DNA from: Bolinopsis microptera
Lineage: Eukaryota; Ctenophora; Tentaculata; Lobata; Bolinopsidae
Length of the DNA stretch: 64,000 nt
Reading direction: 5' to 3'
NCBI RefSeq assembly: GCF_026151205.1
Contig: NC_087078.1
Location: 8,386,675-8,450,674 of the forward strand
The notes below the pieces were generated by a model. That model ran no database searches. It saw nothing but the letters and a program-made list of their open reading frames with translations, and had not been told where the DNA came from. The position numbers were made by a program, and so were the translations under genes. How positions within the stretch are numbered: position 1 is the first letter of the stretch; every line of letters starts with the position of its first letter. Below, piece after piece: positions 55,534 through 64,000 of this stretch.

Positions 55534-56846
55534 CTATTTAAGTGTTAATTTTCCTCTGGGTAAGATCTGTGAAGAGTCCTCAGCACTGTCTGTAAGGTGA
55601 CCCCGTTCTATCACAGCCTCTTCTCGTGTCTCTACAACTTTCTCCGTATCTCCAAAAATCTCGGCTTCATCTTGGAACTTAATATGTTTAATAGGTTTGA
55701 CCCGTTTGACGATGGTGGCAGTGATCGTTGAGATGGCAATACAAGCACATCCCACTAGAGTCCACGTGTTCGGAAACTCCCTACAAGATTTCATTCAGTA
55801 TTAGTCAAATGGGTAATTTTAGATGCAATGGTTTAAAGTGCACCAATGAAACTCTAACAACAAACAAGGAGTTTTCTGATAAATGTTGAAGTGATTATGC
55901 CGGTTCCGTAACAATGCTTCAATTCTTAGTATCATGGCTATTTCTAAAATGGAAACTATCGAAATCTGTTCAGTTTCCCGAATATCCCAATTCCCACTGT
56001 ATGCACGCACCTGAAGATGACGAACTGGAAGAAGAAAGGCAGGACCACATCAAGGTACTTGAGAAGAGATGTTTTACCTGGTTGGCCGTATTGCATGGCT
56101 TTACACACGCATAGTTGCTGCAAGCAGTACATCAGTCCAACCATCCATAGACAAGTGAAATTCTGCGGAAATAACTACTGATCAAATATTACCACTCAAT
56201 AACCAGTCAGATATCCTAGGAGTCAATGGGAACATGGGAAACATTGAACACTGGACTATTATAATAGAGCGACAAAGTTAAATGTCGTTCAAAGAAGTCC
56301 TGGCTACACTTGGAACTGTGAAGTGTGAACTGTATATCACATTATCAGTATTTAAATAAACAAAACTTACCAGAATGTTAGGATGAACCCAAGTTTTCTT
56401 CATGTCTCCATCCGATATCTGCTCTACACATACGGATACAATAAGAAAGAGAGTGGAGACCAGGAACCCCAAACACGAGAGACACATCACGATGACACTG
56501 GTCGGTACTTCCACTCCGGTACAGGATACTGCCACGTACTTGGCCGCTTTGAAGAAACCTCTGGCTGGCGGAGTGTCGGGTATCATGTGCTAGCTTTCAC
56601 ACATTTAGTTTCGACAAATTTATGGGCTATAATATAGTCATCTATAGTTAGTTTTCAGATATTTTGGTTCGCAATAGAATGCAAAAATTCATCTTGATAT
56701 TGAATAAAAGCGACCAACCTAGTGCGACTGCAATAGCAACGTAAAGTATAGGGGTCTGATTTGTAACACTGTCCGATCCAAAGATGACCGACGGCTGAGC
56801 CACAAAAAACACGCCGAGCGTAGCTATGCCCAGTGCAATTATGTCC
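55534..56846 (-). CDS. EamA/DMT transporter (SLC35G-like), C-terminal four exons
   Basis: Minus-strand exons 56846-56719, 56564-56371, 56162-56011 and 55780-55534, joined in frame to about 239 codons plus stop. They encode the second half of a ten-helix drug/metabolite transporter: IIALGIATLGVFFVAQPSV (TM5), ILYVAIAVAL-ARGFFKAAKY (TM6), SVIVMCLSCLGFLVSTLFLI (TM7), LNFTCLWMVGLMYCLQQLC (TM8), KTSLLKYLDVVLPFFFQFVI (TM9) and TWTLVGCACIAISTITATIV (TM10), then an acidic cytosolic tail. The KxSLLxxLDVVxxFxFQ block is typical of EamA repeats. The donor of the first exon is weak (GTTGGT). Upstream exons for TM1-4 were not found; transposons occupy 57.0-59.8 kb. The substrate is unknown. Confidence 0.8.
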
Positions 56847-57983
56847 CTGAAGAGAATATTGGTGTTTAGTTCATGGTTTTTGTCAGTATAATTAGTACAA
56901 CTACAATGTGAAAAGTGTCCCAAAATAACATTTAAAAGGTAAAAAACACAAATTCAAGTTTAATTTAAGTATCAAAATTACCTGAACGATATTATAAGAA
57001 AGTATTATAAAAAAGTATTGGTAACTGTCATGACGTTTCCGGTGACCGACAACTAAGAACCTCTCATTCAGGCTCCCGCAGGTATCACATCACATGGCCC
57101 AATCAGTGACGTGATATATTTGTGATGTGATCCATATTCTAGCCAGCCTAACAGCCGGACAACCAAAAACCTGGCGGTAGGGTTCACATGACAGTTTAGT
57201 AAGCAGTTTAGTAAGCAGCTGCGTATAATTATGAAGTATAATAATGTATTAAAGGATGAGGGGACCTTAGAATTTACTTCCAAATATTCGTGTTTAAGTC
57301 CTGTGAAAGTGTGTAGAATCAAAAAATACGCCGGACTGTGAAATCGATAATTCGTGCAATATCACGCCGCGCTCCTATTGGCTGATAGCAATTTTGGGCT
57401 GTGACGTCACTTATGTGTTAAGACCAACGTGCGCGTGCACCCTTTTATTTGCTCGCTAACTAAACCACAAACTGCTATTTTGTTTTGACTTGTTTGAAAC
57501 CCGATATGGACACAATTAAAAAGAATGTATGATGTTGTAGAAGACATTTTACTAGCTGGCCCTTGGCGCCTCTAGTCCTATCTGAGTACGCACGTGCGGT
57601 TTGACACTGCGCGTGTACCGGCCTTTAGTTGTACACTCATTTATAATTTACCGTTTTAGTTTGCTGTGACTTGAGTGTAAAGCGTAACGAATGTGGATGT
57701 GTTCGTCTGCTATGCTTGGTATAAATATAATATTGCTTGGTGTAATAGTTGCAAATCTTGCTTACGTTATACTTATAAGTAGTGTCACATAGTGAGTTAG
57801 AACTTAAAAGCTTGGTGCTTAGTGCTTGTCCAACTGGAATGAAGACATGCATTTCATACCTACCCGATCCATTTTTATTAGGACCGTGTTGTGTTGATAT
57901 GACATGTTGATATATCAACTGTGGTACGAAACAGGGAGTTGCACTTGCTAGGTGTTACGTTGGGAGCTATAAATATACATAAT

Positions 57984-58163
57984 TTACATGCCTTTCTGTA
58001 TGACTTCAATCTTATTCCAGGTGTATCTCGGCTCATGGTTATCGTAGGGTAATAATTCTTTTTTCAACCGGTCATAAAAAGTCTCCTCTCCATTGGTTAT
58101 AGGCTCGTTAGTATCGTAAATTGTTAATTTATTCTTAATTAGTAATTTAGTCGGCCCGCACGC
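57984..58163 (-). CDS. Short exon-like ORF inside the TTAA element
   Basis: A 59-codon frame reads ACGPTKLLIKNKLTIYDTNE, then EETFYDRLKKELLPYDNHEP and RYTWNKIEVIQKGM before TAA. Composition looks like real protein, unlike neighbouring frames. A GTAAAT donor-like site overlaps the end (GGCAT|GTAAAT), so it could be a captured exon. I do not recognise the family. It lacks a clear Met start. Confidence 0.35.
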   Translation of the reverse strand, partial: ACGPTKLLIKNKLTIYDTNEPITNGEETFYDRLKKELLPYDNHEPRYTWNKIEVIQKGM

Positions 58164-58489
58164 TCATTTTACCTGTATTTCTATATGCGCGGATCAGAGC
58201 AACTCACATAATTGACGTCACAGGTTCAAATTGTTTTGGCTGGATATCTCGGCGCGCGAATGAAATACAACTTCGAGCGTGCTAAATCACTCTACAGTCG
58301 ATCTTCAAGATTATTCTAAAAGGGCCCCCGACAGTTGAAACCAGCTTGAATCGATGTATTTTCGGCCGCTGATTCCGAATCACCCCCCATGACATAGGGT
58401 TAAAATGCTCCCCTGCCGAGATATTTGCGAAAAACTGTCTTGATCACGTGATATGACCGTATAAGGAAGTTGGTCGAATTTCTCGTTAG

Positions 58490-58560
58490 GGTTAGGGTTT
58501 CAGCATATGCTTTTGTTAGGGATTGGGTTAGGGTTAAGGTGGCATCAGATTAGAGGGCTA
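58490..58560. repeat. Interstitial telomere-like tract
   Basis: TTAGGGTTAGGG followed by degenerate TTAGGGATTGGGTTAGGGTT within the TTAA element. Too short and diverged to mark a chromosome end. Confidence 0.6.
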
Positions 58561-58834
58561 TGATTGCGAATAGTCATTCAGGGCCACCAAGAGAACGTGT
58601 TTAAAAAGTCACGTGACAGTCGAGTGTAGAGTGATTAATCATCATCCATACAACTTTGCGGATTTCACTAAAGTGGTTTAAACGATTAATGTAATAAAAG
58701 GATTTGCACGAGAAAAAAACTTTTTCTAAGGTCCCCTCATCCTTTAAGAAGAGTTCAGCTCTCGGCATGTGTTCACATAACGGACGTGAGCCAGGTCCGA
58801 AAGGAGCTGGTTCTCGTATCAGCCACTGCGATAC

Positions 58835-58925
58835 TTGTCATACGTTGTATGACCCGCCGCACACGAGTGCGCGGCTCCCCCTGTATCGTAGAAACTCTAC
58901 TGTAGTCACGACGTGATACAATGCG
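58835..58925 (-). repeat. Repeat copy, inverted match at 14050-14165
   Basis: CATACGTTGTATGACCCGCC, GAGTGCGCGGCTCCCCCTGT and ACGACGTGATACA are the complement of the 14.05-kb repeat. Confidence 0.75.
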
Positions 58926-60751
58926 ATACCATATTCACCGTGATTGAATCTACCTATTGATTATTCGACAGCTTTTGGACGGTTATAATTGGGTTAGCTA
59001 GTTAGAATAAGATGTCGGTTCCCCTATAAGTATAACTATTGTTAATGATATCGTTTAATTATAATCATACATGGTTTGTTATAGCTGTGGTCAGTTTACT
59101 ACCGCCCTCATCAGATAAACATTTCACGCGTGGCATTGCAATTGTTTTATATTCTAGCTCAAACTTAGCTCTCGTTCAAAGTTTTGTTGGTTTTCAAGAA
59201 AACAACAATTTCAAAGTTTGGCACCGGTAGTCTCTTAATAAGTTTCACGTCTTTGTGTTCTCAGTCTCGACTTTACCTCATCGCATCGGAGTTTGTTGAT
59301 ATACCACCACTATTGTGCACCAAAGAAATATATCCATTATATTGGTTCCGATGTAATGAGGGACAGTCTAAACTTCAAACGTTTAAGAGCTGGAATATTA
59401 AACAATTGGTTAGCTCCTCAAATTCAGCACTCGGTGCAAGACCGACGATAATGAAACTTTTAGATAATTAAACAATGTAGTTGAGATTGAATCTAAAGGA
59501 TTGTGACATTCACGGCAAATGAACGAGCGAGGACTATTGTTATGCGGCTGTTACGTACCGACTCAAATACGGCTGAAACCCCGCCTAGAAAGAAAACTCA
59601 TCTCACAGTTTTCTTAGTTAAATTACTTCGGCTTGGCGATTCAAATTTGTTTACTCCTATCAACTTAATCCTCTCGAGCAATGAAACATTTCTGTCCGGA
59701 TCTGCACAGCACATGGAATTTTAAACCTAAAGTATCTCCAGAGGTTCTTAGTTGTCGGGGATATGTAAATGTAATGATTGGTTCTTAGTTGTCGGAGCTG
59801 ATTGCATTTCCCAAGCTAGTATGTTAATTAGGTATTGTTAACTAGGTAAAATTGACAGGTTCTTAGTTGTCCGTCAGCCGACGTTTCTGCTAGTATAAAT
59901 TTTTTGTTTGTTTGTTGGGGACTGGCCCGTGGTACCAGCCAATGTTTACTCAAAAAATATCAATGGCATGGTAATAAGAAATTCATCCCCGTGGGGCACA
60001 TGCATAAATATATAATGTAAAGGAAACATCAAATTATTTAATTTAGACTCTACCGGACCAGACCGGTAAAGTACAATAAAGGTTTACAACGTTAAGTTTT
60101 ACTTTTCAAATGGTGAATAGGTAACAGATTAAAAAGTAAAACTGTAAAACAAGACTGAGCACTTCATAATTAATAAAAAAATTCGCCGCGGTTAAACCAC
60201 GCACGATCAATTTTCCCTACGATGTACTTGTACCATCAATTCTTTTGAGTGAAAAGTGTGATTGGAAAAAAGTGCAACATATTTACATACTATGCAATGT
60301 TTTTTTATAAATGAGTAGGATTTGTGCAAAAATATGGTAAAAATTGACGATTTATTTCACCAATGCAGCGCCGCGCATCAACATTTAACAAATCCAGAAA
60401 TTTGCAGAAAATAACTTTGCGAAGGAGGAGATTATTTTTAATCTAAGATTATTTTTAATAAAATAATAATTAATTATTTTTAATCTCAGGGAATAGTGAT
60501 CGTGTCACCTATAACCTCTCCTATTCCAATGACCATAGTGCGTGATGAAGAATCACATCCTTTTCGAGGTGCTACTATTAAGCATTGTAATCTGTCCTGG
60601 GTGACTCCAGTTTAAACATATGACGTGCAACAAAACACTATGGATCTAGACAGGCAAAGGTCGATAAAAAACCGGGTGCGAGATGCTGGCAACTTTTCCT
60701 CTCTAAAAATTTGCTGCAGAAACATCACAAAGTAACAACAAGAAACGGTGT
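58926..60751. other. Intergenic, nothing coding recognised
   Basis: Short ORFs at 59.0-59.7 kb lack recognisable features. Three GGTTCTTAGTTGTC motifs lie at 59742, 59780 and 59858. The remainder is AT-rich. Confidence 0.4.
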
Positions 60752-63363
60752 GTGGCTCCCTCTGCAAGGACGGATGATACCAGTATGAAGGTGGCGGGGC
60801 AAAGCCTAAGGGACCCCCGTGGCCAGATGAGTGTTGGGAGAACACGTCATTGTAGCAGATTTATTTCTCCACAGATCACCCATGTGGACTCCGACTCTAA
60901 TAAGAAACAGCCAGCGAATTATTCTAAAACAGGTCTTACATTTGGGACATGGAATGTATTATCTCTGACAAGTAGTTCAAGTCAGTTGTTCCAGCTATCA
61001 GAGAATATCTCTGAGTATAAGTTGGACTTGCTGGGTATAACTGAGACCCATATGCCTGGTACAGGATCAGAGCTACTGGATAATGGCTCCTTACTGATTT
61101 ATTCAGGGAGGACGGACGGTATAAGAAGGCGAGGTGTCGGTCTTACCCTTTCAAAGAAGATTAAAAATTCATTAATTTCCTATCTACCAATATCTGACCG
61201 GTTGTTGAGTGCAAGGCTGCATAGTCAACACCTGAACATCTCTGTTGTTGTGGCATATGCGCCAACTGAGGGAGCTTCAGATAATGATAAGGATGAATTC
61301 TACCAGCAGTTGTCAAGTGCATTCGATGAGCTACCCCGACATGATCTAAAATTACTGCTCGGTGATCTTAATGCTAAGGTCACATCGGACTGCAGTTCTA
61401 TGTCAGGTGTCATTGGTGGGCACTCGCTTCACAGCTCATCAAATGACAATGGTACCCGATTGTTGGACTTTTGCATTGCCCACCAACTTACCATCGGTGG
61501 CACTATGTTTCAGCAAAAGGATATACATAAAGGTACGTGGAGATCACCTGATGGTCGTACTGTAAACCAAATAGACCACATCTGTATCAGTAAGAAGTTT
61601 GGAGGCTCTTTGCTAAATGTAAAAGTTTGTAGGGGGGCTGACATTGGGTCTGATCACTATTTGGTAAGAGCACGACTGAGAATGAAGCTTATGTCAGTGA
61701 AAAAGAAGCAGGAACGTAAGCTTGAGATTCCTGCTATTGAGCATCTGCGTGATCATTCACTTGTTTCCGAATACAATATTGTTCTGAGAAACAAATTTGA
61801 CTGTTTGGAACCTGAGGTTGACCTGGAATCAATGTGGGACAACTTCAAGACAACTGTCCAACAAGTTTCCATGGAAATCCTTGGGCAAAGACCTCGAAAA
61901 AAGAAGGACAGGCACCAATCTCAGAAGACAAAAGAATTATTGAAGAACCGTAAGGAATTTAAGCGTAAAGACCCTAATTCGAACGCTAACAGGTCAGAGT
62001 ATTCTAGATTGAATAAGCTCTTTAAAAAAGTAGCAAGGTGGACGATAACAACTGGGCACGTAGAATGGCCAATGACTTGGAGGAAGCTGCTAGAAAAGGT
62101 CAGCAACGTGAGGTATGGCAGAAGATCAATGTCATATCTGGAAAGAAGAAGAAGCAGTCAACTGCAGTTAGAGACGTATCTGGCCAGTTGATTGCCGACC
62201 CACATGCCCAGAAAGAAAGGTGGAAAGAGCACTTCTCTAGGCTATTGAACCCTCCCCCGCAAGAGGCCAATATTTCTGACCTAGACAACATCCCTCCGCA
62301 ACCCAGTTTTGACGACCTTTCCGATTCGGATGAAGCTCCTACAAGAAACGAGATTGTTGATGCCCTCAAAAAACTCAAGAATCACAAAAGTCCAGGAGTG
62401 GATGGTATCACCAACGAGCAACTTAAGTATGGACAGGATGGGTTGGTCGATCAACTAGTTGTGTTGTTCAAGAAAGTGTGGGAAGATGAGAAGATTCCTG
62501 AGGATTGGTCCAAAGGTGTTATTATCATCGTTGGAAAGAAAGGTGACACCTCTCATTGCGCTAACAACAGAGGCATTACATTAAGATCCACAGCCTCGAA
62601 GCTCCTGCAGATGATACTCCTGCGGAGACTTAGCAATGGAATGGAAAAATTCCTTCGGGAGAATCAAAGTGGTTTTAGACAGAATCGCTCATGTATTGAC
62701 CAGGTTTATTCACTCCGCTGTATTATTCACCAATGCATTGAGTATAATATCCCTCTGTATATTAATTTTGTTGATTTCAAAGCAGCTTTTGATTCAATTG
62801 ACAGGCAGTTCATTTGGAGAAGTATGCAGCACTACGGCTTACCTGACAAGTACATTAGAATTATGAAGGCGTTCTTCACTCACACAGTTAGTGCTGTTAG
62901 GGTCAATGGTGAGGTCACAGGTTGGTTTGATGTCAACTCGGGTACTGGGCAAGGTGATATACAGGGACCACCAGTCTTCAACTTTTGTTTGAATTTTTCG
63001 GCATACCTTATGGAACTGAACAAGGTCATTAGCAAAGGGGCTTTATTACAGCTGCCAGCCCCCGGGGTAGAAGAAAAACATCTTTTGGACACTGATTACG
63101 CTGATGACATGGCCATGTTAGATAACTCAAAAGAGGGGCTGCAGGAAACCACTGACCTTCTCTGCAAATACAGTGCCTATGCAGGTCTGAAGATTAATGC
63201 TGGCAAAACACAGAGCATGGTTGTCAGCAAAAGTGCATCGCAGAGGCCGTATTCTAAAGACGACACTATGGACATCAATGTGGAAGGTCTCCCAATACAG
63301 CAGGTCAGCAATTTCACTTACTTGGGTGCAATCATCAGTGCGAATGGAACAATTGACAATCTA
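60752..63363 (+). pseudogene. RTE-like LINE: APE endonuclease + RT, frameshifted and 3'-truncated
   Basis: The first frame (60752 to about 62036) codes for the endonuclease: FGTWNVLSL, LLGITETHMPG, VVVAYAPTEGASDNDKDEFY, LLLGDLNAKV, QIDHICISKKF and GSDHYLVRARL. Near 62036 coding shifts to the frame ending at 63369, which codes for RT: KSPGVDGITNEQ, NNRGITLRSTASK, FVDFKAAFDSIDR, GTGQGDIQGPPVFNF and DYADDMAML. It stops abruptly after VSNFTYLGAIISANGTIDN where a 240-bp satellite begins, so the usual C-terminal block is absent. One frameshift and truncation make it inactive as assembled. Confidence 0.85.
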
Positions 63364-64000
63364 ATCTAAGTAAACTATAGGTAAAAATATAATATTAATC
63401 ATAAGCTAAAATGTACTAATCTTTGTATTCTAAATGGGGAAAAAGAGGGCGCCCAAGAAAACAAAGATCAACCAAATCTCGGAACCAATGGCCGGGAGAG
63501 ATATACATGTAATTATAGAGCAATATCAAGAAAAGCTATCAATTATGTATCCAACGGGGCGGAAGAACCGACCACCAGTACTTGATACCATGATACGGAC
63601 GTAATCTAAGTAAACTATAGGTAAAAATATAATATTAATCATAAGCTAAAATGTACTAATCTTTGTATTCTAAATGGGGAAAAAGAGGGCGCCCAAGAAA
63701 ACAAAGATCAACCAAATCTCGGAACCAATGGCCGGGAGAGATATAAATGTAATTATAGAGCAATATCAAGAAAAGCTATCAATTATGTATCCAACGGGGC
63801 GGAAGAACCAACCACCAGTACTTGATACCATGATACGGACGTAATCTAAGTAAACTATAGGTAAAAATATAATATTAATCATAAGCTAAAATGTACTAAT
63901 CTTTGTATTCTAAATGGGGAAAAAGAGGGCGCCCAAGAAAACAAAGATCAACCAAATCTCGGAACCAATGGCCGGGAGAGATATAAATGTAATTATAGAG
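63362..64000. repeat. 240-bp satellite, at least 2.7 copies, runs off the window
   Basis: Units start TAATCTAAGTAAACTATAGG at 63362, 63602 and 63842, exactly 240 bp apart, with very few differences. Each complete unit holds a 56-codon ORF on the plus strand (from 63434: MGKKRAPKKTKINQISEPM, ending VLDTMIRT). The array continues past the end of the window. Confidence 0.95.

Larger units (their letters stand above)
57253..58743. mobile_element. 1.49-kb TTAA element with 20-bp perfect TIRs
   Basis: TTAA at 57249-57252 and 58744-58747. Termini AGGATGAGGGGACCTTAGAA and its exact complement. TTAA targeting fits Kolobok or piggyBac; the AGG start favours a Kolobok-like origin. The interior contains two TGACGTCA sites (about 57402, 58213), an inverted CCAAT, a telomere-like tract and a 59-codon open frame on the minus strand. 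No transposase. Confidence 0.8.
57046..59758. mobile_element. Putative outer element with 19-bp inverted repeats
   Basis: CCGACAACTAAGAACCTCT at 57046-57064 and its exact complement AGAGGTTCTTAGTTGTCGG at 59740-59758 bracket 2.7 kb. Two more partial copies follow at about 59780 and 59858. A TTAA element is nested inside. No TSD or transposase was identified, so the boundaries are tentative. Confidence 0.5.

Noticed and set aside
58490-58560. Telomere or chromosome end
   Set aside because: Only a few TTAGGG units, degenerate, inside a transposon and flanked by ordinary sequence.

Overview
The window is nuclear DNA from an invertebrate metazoan. It has spliced protein genes with GT-AG introns (a PRRC2/BAT2-family gene, an SR splicing factor, an EamA/SLC35-type transporter, a rhodopsin-like GPCR) set among many APE-type LINEs (CR1/L2-like and RTE-like) and DNA transposons. 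Retroelement style and intron structure suit a cnidarian or another aquatic invertebrate, but the sequence alone does not fix the lineage.

Layout. 1-12.4 kb is a nest of mobile elements. A region rich in TTAACCAC motifs (1-1.79 kb and 11.49-12.4 kb) surrounds a minus-strand CR1/L2-like LINE (about 11.49 to 1.8 kb). The LINE's ORF2 is split by a 3,712-bp DNA transposon (2726-6437, 6-bp target duplication), which itself carries a 481-bp foldback element (4308-4788, 6-bp target duplication). ORF1 of the LINE is intact and joins an AlkB-like dioxygenase to an SGNH hydrolase. 12.4-22 kb holds truncated LINEs, short repeats, a SINE-like element, a 906-bp piggyBac-like element with a 98-bp-arm hairpin, and a 153-bp tandem repeat. 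22.03-34.84 kb is a complete PRRC2 gene: 16 coding exons that join in frame to 2,147 codons. 35-44 kb holds a MITE, SINE-like copies, a 1.8-kb transposon filled with TCC-rich microsatellite, a decayed RTE-like LINE carrying two tiny 8-bp-TSD insertions, and a long inverted-repeat element. 44.5-46.4 kb (minus) is a GPCR split by a LINE 3' fragment. 47.74-55.09 kb is a complete SRSF4/5/6-like gene (6 coding exons, 377 aa) whose last intron holds a very large inverted repeat of 184-bp units. 55.53-56.85 kb (minus, convergent) gives the last four exons of an EamA-type transporter. 57-59.8 kb is another nested TE region, 60.75-63.36 kb an RTE-like LINE, and 63.36 kb to the end a 240-bp satellite.

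How the parts relate. The two complete genes both act in mRNA metabolism (PRRC2: cytoplasmic RNA binding and translation; SR protein: splicing), but nothing indicates co-regulation. The main unusual systems are the AlkB-SGNH ORF1 protein and a set of three DNA transposons that share 6-bp target duplications and subterminal minisatellites with a period near 10 bp.
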